64,000 nucleotides of DNA, from the NCBI RefSeq assembly GCF_001649575.2, contig NC_051445.1:11732599-11796598 (forward strand). Reading direction: 5' to 3'. Source of the DNA: Kryptolebias marmoratus (lineage: Eukaryota; Chordata; Actinopteri; Cyprinodontiformes; Rivulidae). Position 1 is the first letter of the stretch, and each line of letters opens with the position of its first letter. Made by a program: the position numbers and the translations under genes. This document shows positions 20,748 through 33,309 of this stretch, piece after piece. The notes under the pieces are model-generated. The model made no database searches. It was given only the letters and a program-made list of their open reading frames with translations, and was not told where the DNA came from.

Positions 20748-21603
20748 AAGGTGGTATCTCACCGGGCTGCGACTACTTGTAGTCTTCTGATTGCCTTATG
20801 ATGTTCACAAGGTTTCCTTGCTGGAGTCACGTAGACATGCAGTCCTGCTGCTTGATTTTTGAACATTCATCCATTTTCTTTATCAGCTCCTCCTTTCACG
20901 GGGAGCTGGTGTCTCCAGCAGTCACTGTGCGAGAGGCGGGGGGACACCATGGACAGGTCGCAAGTCCATCACAGGGACACACAGAGACAAACGACCAATC
21001 ATTCTTACACTCACACCAATTTTTTTAGAGTTACCAATTAACCTAACGTGCATGTTTTTGGTCTGTAGGAGGAAACCCACATGTGCACAGGGGAGAATAT
21101 GTAAACTCCACCCAGAAAGGCCGCAGGCTGGGATGTGATCCTGCAACCTTTTCTACCACTACGCCGCTGTGCCACCCTGAGTTTTAAACATGTTCACTGA
21201 ATTGAAGTGGCCAATTCTGGCCCAAAATAGTCACAGAGTTGATATGAGCATCTCCAACCTGTCTCAAACCCAACTGAGTTGTGTCGTGGACATCTCCAAC
21301 TCTGTCTCCAGAGCTCTGGAGTTGTGTTTTGACACATCATAAACGTGTGGCGGCTGCCAAGGTGGACACAAAATAAGAAGAAGTAGGCAACAAAAAAAAA
21401 AAGTGCACATTGGCAAAAATGCAGTTTTAAAAGCTGTGCATACAAAAATTGGCTGTGATGTTTTTCAAAAACCTGGCCTCACTGCTCTAAGGCTGCAAAC
21501 ACTAAGAATTCAGTGAGACTGTGACGGAAAATTTGCATATCGCAATTTTGAGTCGCCAGCTAGTCTCCCACAGCCGCAGCCCGATGGGACGCAACCTTAA
21601 TCC
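20748..21603. mobile_element. DNA-transposon-like element with imperfect inverted ends, hosting a SINE
   Basis: The left end has ATCTCACCGGGCTGCGACTA and the right end has CAGCCGCAGCCCGATGGGAC. The GGGCTGCG core is inverted between them, and flanking bases agree in part. The SINE at 20862-21180 lies between the ends and would be a later insertion. Superfamily and exact ends are not resolved. Confidence 0.4.
20862..21180 (-). mobile_element. tRNA-type teleost SINE, minus orientation
   Basis: Read on the minus strand, the copy has a promoter-like head (GGTTGCAGGATCACATCCC in the B-box region), GGAGTTTACATATTCTCCCC, a GTGGGTTTCCTCC-type segment, CATGCACGTTAGGTTAATTGG, the GACCTGTCCATGGTGTCCCC region and a tail in AAAATGGATG. 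These match the plus-strand copy at 23345-23712 along almost the whole length. Confidence 0.8.
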
Positions 21604-22475
21604 CGTACAGAGCTGACGCTTTGGCAAATTGGTGAACATTTTCAGTAAGGCCTTTATTAAAACAATGCTTCTATGCACAAAGTGAAAAGTGGAAGGACAA
21701 GGTCCATCGTGTAATGTTTAAACAAGTCCGTTGTGTAAGAACCTGACCTGCGTGCTCAGAGTCTTGATCTCACATTTTATATCCTGGCTGTCGCTAACAT
21801 GAACTGGAGCGAAAGGTGGTTTAAACAACCCAACACTAATGTTCCTGTGACTGAACTGGAGCAAATCTCCGTAACTAAGTTTGCAAAATCTTTAAGAAAA
21901 TCACCAAAAGTTTACATATAGGTTGTTTTGTTTTGTATTCAGATGCTTTATGGCTTGTATAACAAGTCGTTAGCTTTTTGTGCGTGAAGTGACTCTTACA
22001 CTCAAAGCTATGCAGGCTATGCTAAATGTTGCGTGGACATTCCACAGGGATCAGCAAGTTAGAGTAGCCTAGAAGTTAAAACCCTGCTGCTGACCCAAGT
22101 TTAGGTGCAGGTGCTTCTCATCGACACAAACAAATGCAAGGACACACACATACTGTCTGCTCAAGCTGCAGTGTTACAGGTGCGAGGGCAAAGTGCACAC
22201 AAGGCATGGATAAGCTGGCATTCTTTACATGCATTCACACATTCCCTGACCCCCCCCCCTTTAAATATAGTTTATTACTTTTTCACTTTTTGTACTTTGT
22301 AAATCCTGCTTCCACTCCAAAAAAAAAAGAAGAAGAAGCTAACTTCCATTCTGTTTCAGCCAACACGTAGGCACAGTTTTATATTTAAATTCTTATCCGC
22401 TCACAACTTTTCTCTCCCTTTTTTTTTTCTTGGTAAATTTTCCAGCCTTGTCACGCTGTCCTCTCTGCCTCCTGT

Positions 22476-22480
<5 letters not shown>

Positions 22481-22517
<37 letters not shown>
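22481..22517. repeat. TC microsatellite
   Basis: An uninterrupted run of about 18 TC units lies in a polypyrimidine stretch. The Arg/Glu-alternating frames on the minus strand (22393-22610) are products of this run and are not genes. Confidence 0.95.
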
Positions 22518-22520
<3 letters not shown>

Positions 22521-22663
22521 CTCTGTTCTTTCTTTGTCCATCACTGGCATGGTCACGATCGTTGCATAATTGCACAGTCGCTTAATTATCAAGAACTCTC
22601 TGTCTAGCACTTATCATGTCAGGAGCCTGATTCCGTTCTACATGAGGATGCACAACACAGGCA

Positions 22664-22696
<33 letters not shown>

Positions 22697-23344
22697 GGTC
22701 CTCTTCTGAACAGTCGTCTCTGCATCTGTTGTTTCGTTCTCTTGAAAAGAAGTGCGGCACAAAGTTAACGTGCTGCTGCAAAAGCACCTGCAATTAGGTG
22801 AACGGCTGTCCAACGTAACAAAACCAAGATTCACCCACATGCAGCCACTCAGTCACACACTAGCAATCATTATGCTCTTATATGTGACGTGTAGGGTATT
22901 TGCACAATTTTGCAAAGAACACTACAATCAAATTATGCAAACAGTGGTTGTGATAAACAGGAATCAGATGTGGTCTTGAGGAGATGTCTAATGAGGGACT
23001 GGAAATCAATTTGGAGAGCAAAGCCTCTTAATAATTGATGCACTCTCTAGTCAAATGGAAGGTTTTTATGTGTGAGTTATTGTCTGCAGCTCTGGGCAAA
23101 GAATGGTCACCATGGTGATCCCTGAAACCAGGGTCGTTTAAACGACACAAGTGGGTGGCAAAATCTTGTCAAGCGATCAGACTTTCACAAACATGTTTAG
23201 AGAAACACATTGGCTTTTATAATCTATTAAGGACTTTGTTTTGACAGTGGAAAGCTTTTTAAGGCATTAGTGCCCATCAGTTTGAGACTGGAGCAACAAT
23301 ACAGCTGGAAATGTATTAAACCAATTCAATTTACATGCAACTGG

Positions 23345-23712
23345 TAACGCCACAGCACAGCGATGCAGTGGTTAGATCTGTCGCTTCCCAGCAAAGAGGT
23401 TGCAGACTTGGAGCCTTTCCAGATGGAGCTTGTACCTTCTCCCTGTGCACACGTGGGCTTACTCTAGGTACTCCAGTTTTCTCCCACAGACCGAAAAGAT
23501 GCATGTTAGGTTAATTGGTAACTCTTAAATTGTCCTTAGATGTGAGTGAGCGCATGAATGGTTGTCTCATTTGTCTCTATATGTCCCTGTGATGGACTTG
23601 CAACCTGTCCAGGGTGTCCCCCGCCTCTCACACAGTGACTGGTGGACATAGGCACCAGCTGCTCCACAACCCAGAAAGGAGAAAGTGGGTAAAGAAAATG
23701 GATGGATGGGTA
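23345..23712 (+). mobile_element. tRNA-type teleost SINE, plus orientation
   Basis: The copy has GATGCAGTGGTTAGATC at the A-box side, AAGAGGTTGCAGACTTGG at the B-box side, CCTTCTCCCTGTGCACACG, GATGCATGTTAGGTTAATTG, CAACCTGTCCAGGGTGTCCC, CACCAGCTGCTCC and a tail in GGATGGATGG. It is full length or nearly so. Fragments of the same family lie at 1195, 14605, 20862 and 36945. Confidence 0.8.
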
Positions 23713-23769
23713 CCACCACCATGAAATACTGGCAATCATCAAATTTCCTATGTGTGACTGAAAACAAAA

Positions 23770-24260
23770 TATCCTACGTACCAGAAAGTAATCACTTGAC
23801 GTCCATCTACAACTAATTAACTTTTGAAGTCAACCCAATTCAAGATGGCCACCACAGCTAACTCAGTTAACTGCACAGATATTGAGCAAAAATGGGTTGT
23901 GGAAGTAGCTGAGAGTCATCCTCAACACATACTCTAAGAACTAACTGATCTCTGCTTAAAACGTTGCCATTAACTGTTCTAGTCAACCCAGTTTCTCTGT
24001 TACAAAAATATTTCATGAACCAGTGGATAGATTTGAACAAAACTCTCAGAAAGTGGTTACTGGGTGTACATCTACAGCTGATTAACTTCTGGAATCAAAC
24101 CCATTCAGGATGGCTGCCACAGCCAACTGATCTTAGTAAACACAACAATTGGTATAAGTCAGTCAATTTGGCAGATATTGCGATAAAGTTTGGTGTGGTT
24201 GTAGCTAAGAGTCATCCCCAACACATACTCTGAGTGCTAACAGATCACACATGAGCTTTG
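23770..24260 (+). repeat. Dispersed tandem repeat of about 300 bp, two units
   Basis: Each unit has a CATGAACCA(G/C)TGG segment, GTACATCTACA(G/A)CTGATTAACTT, a (G/C)AAGATGGC(C/T)(G/A)CCACAGC segment, ATATTG(A/C)G and GTAGCTGAGAGTCATCC, CAACACATACTCT. Two diverged units lie here head to tail. Other copies are at 36040, 50030 (minus), 51590 and 63920 (minus). Confidence 0.65.
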
Positions 24261-25457
24261 TATAAAAATTTAGGATACAAGGCGGCAAGCGATATGAATT
24301 CCTTGTAAAAATGCCAGTTTTAATGTTAAATCTCTTTAAAATTTGCAGCATGACAATACAAGTCACAGAACGGCTTAGAAATGTAACCACAAATATTGTT
24401 TCCTTTAACTATACAAACTGTGTAAATCTACAAACCCTTCCTGAGCCACTGGCTCAGCACAGTACAGTGCTTAAATTAGTAGGTTGAGTCAGAAATGTCC
24501 TCATTAGATCTGCAAGAAGTCCTCACAAGTGCACCGGAGCTTAGGCAGACCACACACGAACTCACAAACACACATGCAAGGAGGTTTGCATGGTTTATCC
24601 TTGGCAGATGGATACAAGCACAACATGTTCCTGTGGGATTCCCTCCCCCCCAGAACCACCAAACCTGAGCGGCGGAGGGTCATTCATGCACAAAGATAGC
24701 CATACTTAACTTGAGTGATTTATTGACACACAAGGACTGGAATGGTGCAAATTTGAAAGCGTGGACAGGTTGTGGGTCCGGTTTTGTGGTGATAGAAGCT
24801 TTGATGGATGGTCAGGTCACATTTTGGAGGTTGAAGCGAAGGGGTGGTGGTCTCTTCTCAAACTCTTAACGGTGAACAGATGGTGTCCTTTACCAGAATA
24901 AAACTTCCCAGATTCAGTTGGAAAGACGCACAAACACATCGATTCTGGCAGGGAAGAGGCTCACTGGGATTTAAGAAATGTTGATGACACAATTTAAGTT
25001 TGTGCAAAAAAAGGGAGGTTCCTTTTTAAGAAGCCTTTTTGTCAAAAATTCAACTCAGTCATACAGTAATTATGTTTTCTGATGCGCGTATTCTTTAGGA
25101 ATGTCAAAGCGTTTGAATCACTGTTGTGTTGCACACACTCAGCACAGCCTCAAAGATGAATCACAAGTTTTGTAATAAAACAGGTTTTCTAATCATATTT
25201 GATCTTGTCAGAGACATTCAAGATGTAAGTCTACATTAAACAAGATACAAATGGGATTGGTGTGATTAAGAATAATGAAGACTTTGTGATCATATTTGGC
25301 TTTGATCACTGCCATCTGTACAGGCTTACAGGCCAGATCTGTTAAAATTTGGTTTCACTCATGGAATTAAAAGTCTCTTAGATTTGGTCTTTTAGGTCTT
25401 TAGAGTTACATTTTAAACTTCCATACTCATGTTCCCTATTATTTCCTTATTAAATCA

Positions 25458-26033
25458 ATAGTTCAGATCTTTTCAAGTTAGATTTTGTGGGAATATGATG
25501 AACAATTAATAAATTTCCTGCCGTAGATAGCTCTTTGAATGACCTCAGCTTGGAAAAATAAAGTTTAATTTGAACTGAATTGACATGCCAACTGTGCCAA
25601 AACTAAAATGGACTGGTGCCATTTTGAAACAACACCAATTTCAAATATTTCACAGCGATTCAGGTCAGCACTATTTCATAAACCATACATCATCATATTT
25701 TGCTTTTTAAAGTTAAATTGCAAAAGGTTATGATATTCCTTCAGGTTGCACCGAAAGTGCTACAGCTAGCTGCTGCTATTTGCTCTTATGAATAACCATA
25801 GATCTGCACGCAGGGAACTGTTTATTGCAATTCTGCTTTTATGTAAATCTCTATGACATTTTTGAGACTGGAGTTGTTTTAAAATAGCAACAATTCACTT
25901 TAATGTTAGCTACGTCAGACGTTAGCTCATTAATCTGCTTAGATTAAATTCTGTTTCTCCAAACTACGACAGGTAAGACATCAGTTGTTTATAACACTTC
26001 CACATAACCACTTCAAAAGACCTGAACTGTTGC
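25458..26033. repeat. MITE with long inverted ends (clearest copy)
   Basis: The left arm reads GTTCAGATCTTTTCAAGT, ATGATGAACAATTAATAA, CGTAGATAGCTCTTTGAA, TTGGAAAAATAAAGTTTAAT. The reverse complement of the right arm reads GTTCAGGTCTTTTGAAGT, GTTATAAACAACTGATG, CGTAGTTTGGAGAAACAGAA, then a TTTAATC segment. The arms pair over more than 100 bp. The centre is unrelated AT-rich sequence with no frame. Confidence 0.7.
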
Positions 26034-26619
26034 TTACAACCTTTTTTTTTAATTTGATAAAAGTCCTTTGTGAAACCTTCATTTTTTTTCCCATCCATGC
26101 TCAACAATAGCTTTGCCGTAGAGGCTTGCAACCTATTACAACTCATAAACCAGAGGTCAGATTAGCGTACAACTTTAGTGTATAATGAGCAGTCAAAAAA
26201 CAGCCCCTGGCAGGATTACAAAGTTCTCGGAAGTCTGTATTATTACACGATTAAAACCAATCACATTACTGTGCCCATGTCTATAAAAGGCAGATAATGA
26301 ATGAAAAGAAGGCACTCTAAGTCCAATCATAACAAGCTTATGGTTAAAGGCTATGAGCTTTGAATCACCACGGATTATTGTTGTTAACTCCTTGTATTTG
26401 TCCTCTAATCTGTACACCTTACCTGTACAAAGATGAAAAAGTAGAGTATTATAATGAATTCTGCAATGTTTCTAAGAAATGATTTTGTGGCTGTTTGAAT
26501 ACATATGAGGCTCCACCTATCCCTCCCCCTCTGCGCTCCATCAGTAAAATAATAGACTAATCCCATTATTGGGTATTATATGAAAGTCTGTGAATGTCAT
26601 TGGCTATGCCTATCACTGT

Positions 26620-26905
26620 CACAGTGTGTGTGTGTGTGTGTGTGTGTACACTTGGTTTTTGCTGGCTTTTTAGAACCTTTTTCTGGTATTATCACCTACA
26701 TTGGCAGGACCAGTAGTCCTTATGGGGACCAAAAGCCTGTCCTAATACGAAATTTTTTATACTTTTAGGTTCTAGTTTTAGGGCTAAGGTGTTCATTTAA
26801 TTTAGTTCAGGTTAGTGTTAGGCATGTATTGGTAATGGTTAGAGTAAGGCTACATAAATGAATGAAAGTCAATAAAATGTTCTGTTTAGGATTGGGAATA
26901 TTAAC

Positions 26906-26940
<35 letters not shown>

Positions 26941-27185
26941 TGGACTTGGTTTTTGCTACTATTTTAGGACCTTTTCTGGTATAATCGCTTACCTTACAGG
27001 GCCAGTAGTCCTTTTGGAGACTGAAGCACGGTCCTAATATGGTGGAGTTTCATTTTTGGGTTAGAGGTTTGTTTTAGGGCTAAGGTGTTTAAAGTTATGG
27101 TTAGGTGTATAGTGGTAATGGTTAGGTTTAGGGTTAGGGTCAGGATTAGGCTACAGAAATGAATGGAATCAATACAATGTTCTAA
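26620..27185 (+). repeat. Tandem dimer with TG tracts and TTAGGG-like segment
   Basis: Two units of about 280 bp each begin with a TG run (26624-26647 and 26909-26937). They then share CTTGGTTTTTGCT, AGTAGTCCTT, GGTTTTAGGGCTAAGGTG-like sequence, a TGGTAATGGTTAG segment and AATGAATG. The second unit has GGTTAGGTTTAGGGTTAGGG. This is a known style of fish minisatellite; the telomere-like motif is internal and imperfect. Confidence 0.7.
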
Positions 27186-28179
27186 TAATCATAGAAATAC
27201 ACCTTTATTATAACATAGCTACTTTAACCTTGTTGGTCTTCCATGGCAATGCAGCTCTTCAACCTTGCTGCCCTGTCTATTCATTTTAGCACATGTAGAT
27301 TAGTTTCCACAATTCCAACTTCACTAAAATTAAACTCAGTCAGACATAGGATCTGTAGGACACAAAGTAACTGTTTTACATTCTTCTTTTAAATATTTAG
27401 GACTAATAAACAATAATAATAAATATTCTTAATACACTGATTTAATTTAATGACAAATACCACCTTGCAGACACTGACACTGGAACAGAAAGGAAGGATA
27501 TGCACATGTGGTATTCAACGCTCCAGATTCATTCTGGTTGGACTTTGAAGCAATTTTAGACCTTCCCATGATAAAAACGAAGTGGAGGAAAGGCAAGAGC
27601 TAATCCACCAGGATGTGTGCACAGAGGTGGAAGAAGCTCAATACGTAGAGTAACCGTGTGAGCAGCACCAAGTCCAAGTTATTATTTTTTTCATTTTATG
27701 TAAAGCCAGTTTACAACAGAAGTAATTTTTGGGAATATTTTTTTTTTTAAAAAGCAAACAAGTTTTGAGCCCAGTCAGTGTATGAGTTTCTTTCAGGTTC
27801 TTTCAACTAGTTCGATTGAAGCTTGATGGACCTAAAGCTATCGAAGATGATGGTACAGATGGGTCTAAAACCATGTTCTGCTTGCAGTAACATACTGTAC
27901 ATCATCAGCTTTGGCATCTGCTACAGAAATTATTAACACCCATCGGTGCACCATCGTGAATGATACAGGATGGGGAAAAGGCTCAGCCGAAACTGCACGC
28001 CTTGGGAGAAATGCTTACAAAACTTAAAGGCTAATTAAGTAACGACACAACAAATCAAGCAGAGCGTTTGATTCCATGTCTCGAGGGCTGAATGTTACAG
28101 GAAGGGCTTGTTGGGCTGCTGCCTTTTCACCAAACCGGAGATTCTTGGGGATTTGCGTCCTGGAGAGAGGAAGTGTGGT

Positions 28180-28686
28180 GATTTGGCTTTTTTCTGGGTT
28201 TTGTTTTTGTTTTATTTTGATTTTAGTTCTTTGGTTTTTGTTTTGTTTCTTTTGTGTTATTTGGTTGTACTTTTCATTTTTGTCTCATGTTCATGTTCAT
28301 TTTCACTCTCCCCCAGTCATTCACTTCTCTGTCAGACACGCCCATCTTCACCTGTCCCGACTCAGCAATCATTCCACCTGTTCCCACTCACCTCGTTATC
28401 CCCAGTCTTTGAAGCCCGGTCATTTCTCTCCATACCTCGCTTGTCCATTATCTAAGGTTTGTCTGATGTTGTTAGTTTCTGTCCTGCCCGTTCCTGTTTC
28501 TTGTTCCTGTTTATGCTCCTGTGTTTGCTCCTGTTTTGGTTGGTTTTTGATTTAGTTTTTATCTTATTAATTTGCTGCCTCGACAGCTTTTGTTTTCATT
28601 TTTGTCATTAGTTTAATAAATTAGTTTCTTTTCTAATATGAGTCTGCATTCTGGGTTCGCCTCCGTCTTCACCACCGATCCTGACA
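28180..28686 (+). mobile_element. Interspersed element of LTR-like or non-autonomous type
   Basis: The stretch is T-rich then C/T-rich and ends with TTTAATAAATTAG, GAGTCTGCATTCTGGGTTCG and CCGATCCTGACA. This tail recurs in many teleost repeats and resembles that at 32770-33050 (minus). The poly(A)-like signal close to the 3' end suits an LTR R/U5 structure. The 5' end is not fixed. The stop-free frames at 28076-28555 are composition-driven. Confidence 0.45.
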
Positions 28687-29339
28687 GGAAGAGCTTTTAG
28701 AAGAAATCTAAGAAGCTGCTATAAAAGGCTTGCGAGTGACAAATAGTGTTGTAGTGCAGGGTATATAGGCAGGTATATAGAGTATTATTTTCAATCAGAA
28801 CAGACTATTTATGTCTCCAAGTACTGTATACTGTACATCAAATTCAGTAATGCATTTTTTTTCTTTCACTTAGGAAAGCAAAATGTGTGACTTTCCATCA
28901 TGGTTTTCATCAGTCGTCTTCTCAGAATAAGTTGGTAACATTTAAATGTTAGGGCTATAATATCGTAGTGATACTTAACCCCTGATGATAAGCGGAAGAA
29001 AATTTGACAATGTGCAGATACCGCTGGACCACTTTGAGTTGAACTGAGAATGTTGAGTTTGTCTCAAGAATATTTAAGAGCTTTCCTTCTTCTAGAGCCA
29101 TCTCTACACCCCGACTTGAAGTCAGAGGCCGTTTGAATTTACTGGATCTCTGGTCAGGATTTGATCAAAGGCCGTCAGGTGAGGGCATCTAATGTTACTG
29201 TTAATGTTATATTAGATTACAAAGAAATCTGGGTGCTTGGAGGCCAAAAATAAAGAATTTAGAACCTATTGCAATGTGCATTCATACGCTCACACAGCCC
29301 TCTTTGTTTTCCACACAAAAAAACAGCATGAGACCAGCC

Positions 29340-29500
29340 CCTGTAGTTCTGAATCACCTCCTTACCGACCTTTGCGTCATCGTAACTAGACTGGGCGCCC
29401 TCACCGTGAATAGCTGCCAACAGGGTTTGCTGGTTCAATTCCCACCAGCTCTTTGTCTTGTTGGTCTCAGCAGAAGCAGGGTGGTGAAACAGCCAAAGAC
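29340..29500. repeat. Possible SINE-like fragment with B-box motif
   Basis: ACTGGGCGCCCTCACCGTG is followed by GCTGGTTCAATTCCCACC, an RNA polymerase III B-box-like motif, in non-coding sequence. No tRNA fold can be drawn from it, so a tRNA gene is not called. Confidence 0.3.
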
Positions 29501-29859
29501 ACACAATGAGTTAGCTCTGACATTTGTAATTACAGAACAGGATGTAGTGGAGTGAGGGCTGTTAATGCACTACGGTCTGTTCAGACTGACCGCTATAATT
29601 ACAAGCAGCCTGGACTCAGCCCGGCATAGACAGGCTCTGTCTACGGGGCCGAGGTGTGAAACCACCCGTGGCTCTCATTAGAGGACATGAGCTAATGAGT
29701 GCAGTCCAACACACACACGCTCTGGGAACACACCGAAACACATTCACATCATGTCCGGAGCTCACTCTGCTTTTACTACACTCTGCCAAGCCTAATTTCA
29801 CACTTTTGCCTCTGGTGACACACACACGTGACTATACCCTGAGATGGGTGTGATTTTAA

Positions 29860-32280
29860 ATGGTGCCATTATGAATGGAGCTGGAAAAGGCCAATTATGA
29901 GTGCATGATTCTGATTATTTCATCTACTTTACAGTGTGCCAGTTCAGGAAATGACCACGAGAGAGACATTTATTGAAGAAATAAAATGCTGGAAGTGTAG
30001 ATGGTGGGGAGGAAGTTTTTCCAGAGATACAAGAAACTGGAGAGATTAAAAAAAAAAAATGTTAGAGGTGGTGACCCAGAGAAAAGGGGAGCAAGGCGGC
30101 GTGAAAGGGTGAGGAGAGAAACACGATCCCTGTCTTGATAAAGCCAAATTTATCTTAGGGGACAACAGAAACAGCTCCGTGTCGCTGTGCAGATCTGCAA
30201 AGAAACAAACCAGTCCGCTGTTGAGGAAGAGACAGTCTGAATCCGATTGGACAGATCGGAAATGAAAAGTGAGTTGATTACAGCAGAAAAAGTGATGGGG
30301 GAGAAGAAGAGGAAGGAAATAAATTAATGCAAGGCTAAGAAAGTTTCCTGGCTCATATAAAGAAACGGATGAAAAGCTCTTGCACACGAAACCGGAATGA
30401 CTGAGGTCATGAACACTGATGCTGTGCTGAGCAGCGGTTGTTTAAAAAGCTGGACTCTGAAGAGAAATCACAGATCCATGTCCAAGCTGGTGATATCATT
30501 TCAAAATCTCAAGTAAGTGAAATCACAGTTTGCTCATATCGCCGTGAATGAGTCTCTGGGGCTTGGGCGGTGGGTTTCAAAGTGTTTTGGGTGGGGTACG
30601 TGCCATTTCTGCACTGAGCTTCGTCTGTTTTCCTTGTTGCCTTTGTCAGTGTTTTATTGCTGCAGCTGTTGACTTTTCTGGGGTGGACGGCTGAATGCGG
30701 AAATGTGCAGCACTCTAAACAAGACCAGCGTCGCTCAGATTGTCCGTCTGACCCATTAAAGAAGAGAGTGGATTAAACACAAGAGCGGGCACATTCAACT
30801 TAGCAGTGTTCATCCGAATAAACTGCCTTGACCTACATCTTAACATCCGTAAGTATCAGACAGATAACAGTAGGCCAAATCCTACTTATGCATATCTTTG
30901 CAGACACCTACTGTGGATTAAAGACTCTTGTTCTGCTGCCAGTGTTAATACAGCTGTTAAAAAAAAAAAAGGTTGCACATTTGCTTTGTGGATAAGCAAA
31001 AGGACGGTCAGAGTACAAACTGTATTTAGGGCTGTTTTTCTAGACATTCAGTCCTGATCTTTGTGTCCTTAATAAAAAGAGACGAGTCCATTAGATTCTT
31101 TACAAAAAGGCCTGGTTATTATAGTCAGACCTGGATTGGGTTGTGTGGTCTGTCGAGGTCATGAGGATCAGATGGATTTAGACAGACTACACTTAATTGA
31201 CAGATGCCAGGGAGACAGTGAGTACTGCCTCACATATCGATGTAAAAGCAGCGTTTTCTTGTTTCTGTCGAGCTGAGAACTGAAGAGCTGAAAGGATGGG
31301 AGAGGTTCATGTAGAGAGAAAAGAGATGGATGTAGGAATGGAAACAGGGGACCAAGCAGACGGGGGTAAATTGTAATTAGGTCCTGCTTCCTATTGGTCA
31401 GTCAGCTTGGGTTACCTTGGCAACAACAGGCACAGACGGGGGTGGTAATGTAAGAGTAAAAAACTGGTATTTTCTTCTTATAGCACTGGCTGCCAGTACA
31501 TAACCACTCATTAAAACAACCAAACCATGCAAATCAACAGCTTGTAATATTGCAATAAAGACAGCGCAGACGTGACGTTTCCCTCGCTGCACACTGATCT
31601 TACGTGATGCGGGTAGCATTGTCATGCTCAGTCACGAGCATAGGTGTACGTGCGTCGGGTCAGCTGCACGCTAAGAGAAAACACTGAAGAAGGTGTGTGA
31701 AAGTGCACCTTGCTCCAGAGCAGATAAGGAAGTTGTGGAGAAGGACGTGTAAAACAACAACCTGAAAGGTTGTACCTGTAATGGTTATCGTAATTTGATA
31801 TAACTTTTATGGCACAGGAGCAAAGTCCAGCTCTGGTTCTGAGGAGCAGACTGTGAGAGCTGAGCTGTTTTAGTCAAATGATGCGAAATGTAAACTCAGC
31901 TCTGAAGCCTTCCTTTCTGTGCGACTCTGGAATACATTAAAGTCCCACAGAGACAGGCACGGCAACGCTCACAAGGCTTACACAGGAGCTATTGTGCCTT
32001 CATCAGACCACCATTGTTTCTGTTTGCGCATGCATTCACAGACTGCATCTGACTGGGAAAGGTACAAGCCCGTGGATTTATGCATGCACGCATGAGGATA
32101 TGCTTTGGGAAGGGGAGTCAATGAACTTTGATAAGAAAGAAACTCCTGTGGCACTTTGTCTTATCGCACATTTAGCAAGGTGACATCATGACTGCCAGTA
32201 AGGTGGACCACTGATACTACACTGTTTACATCACCAGAAACACTAGCCGTGTTTACCTCACCAGCTGCTCCATATTCCCT
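29860..32280. other. Non-coding region without recognised elements
   Basis: I see no repeat family or gene. Several stretches, such as 31130-31220, are GC-balanced and repeat-free and could be regulatory. Small frames at 30046-30387 and 31398-31625 lack known domains. Confidence 0.3.
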
Positions 32281-32769
32281 CACATGACTCAACCATTAAT
32301 GTGCTGCGTTGTCCTCTCCTGTTTGATGCCACGATGCGCTCAGCTCAATTCCAAGCCGTGAAACCCGAAACCCCATACTTAGTGTTGCCGGTTAAGGATT
32401 TTCACTCTATAATGCATAATTGTTGCTCGTCTCTTCTTCTTGTTTGCTCAGACGTTGTTACTGTACACTTGATTTGGTTTCAGGAGACAAGCAGACTGAG
32501 AAAAGCAAACAGTTCAGTTCAGTAAATAAGTGAGGAATTGTCAGCCTTTGAGATTCTTGTAAAGAAGTGACAATTTTAGTTGTTATACTGCTCTGTTTTG
32601 TCATTCTGCACAAGGTTACTGTAATATGTTGCTGATTTTTAACCATAGAAAGTCGGTTTGTGACAAACACAAAAGTATTCACTGTGTTTTGCATAAATAG
32701 CGACAAGTTTGACATTTAGGGAATAAAACAAAACCAATTATTGAACAAGTTGATTGGTTATTATTGTAA

Positions 32770-33050
32770 CAACACAGGCCAGGCAGAGGCTTGAGGACCC
32801 AAATGCAGACACAAAGAGGAAACTTACTGATTATAATTTGTTTTTTCCTGTGTTCAAAACCAACACATCTCAGGAAAATACAGGACTGCAGCATAGACCA
32901 TGACAACACAAAAACACTGACAAATGGACAAAGAAAAGTTGGAGTTATAAATGAACAGAGGGTTGATGAACATGAGAAACAGGTGTGCTGATTACAACAC
33001 CAGAACAGGTGTGCTAAAAACACTTACACTGCAAAATAAACAGGAAGTAA
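32770..33050 (-). mobile_element. Interspersed element related to 28180-28686, minus orientation
   Basis: Read on the minus strand it ends with TTTGTGTCTGCATTTGGGTC, then CTCAAGCCTCTGCC and a GTGTTGTTACA end. The GTCTGCATTTGGGTCCTC segment is the tail shared with the 28180 element. It is a fragment and carries no coding frame. Confidence 0.5.
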
Positions 33051-33111
33051 TGGTGCCAACCCCTTGCAGGAATCCAGCATGAACTTCACATGTGGAAATG
33101 GTAAACAGCCT

Positions 33112-33240
33112 CCATTTGTATATCAGCGTCTGTGGCTCAGAAGGAAGTGCAGCTGTCTGCCAATCAAAGGGTTGGTGGTTTGATCCCTTCTTAATCTGCC
33201 ACGTCTTAGCGTCCTCGGGCAAAACACTAAACACTGTTGA
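33112..33240 (+). mobile_element. tRNA-derived SINE head
   Basis: CTGTGGCTCAGAAGGAAG resembles an A box and GGTTGGTGGTTTGATCCC a B box. CCTCGGGCAAAACACTAAAC, typical of the body of a second teleost SINE family, follows. It is truncated at 3' by the border region of the solo LTR. Confidence 0.6.
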
Positions 33241-33309
33241 GAAGCCATGACTTTATTCCTTTCAGAGGAATCTCACCTTACCACTTCGTTTCTCTCACCG
33301 GAACTTTGA

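Noticed and set aside
22393..22610. Arg-Glu-rich frames
   Set aside because: They are translations of the TC microsatellite.
28076..28555. 159-codon plus-strand frame rich in Phe, Ser and Cys
   Set aside because: It arises from the T-rich part of an interspersed element and has no domain.
29400..29450. Possible tRNA gene from the GGTTCAATTCCC motif
   Set aside because: No acceptor stem or cloverleaf pairing is found around it; at best a SINE-like relic.
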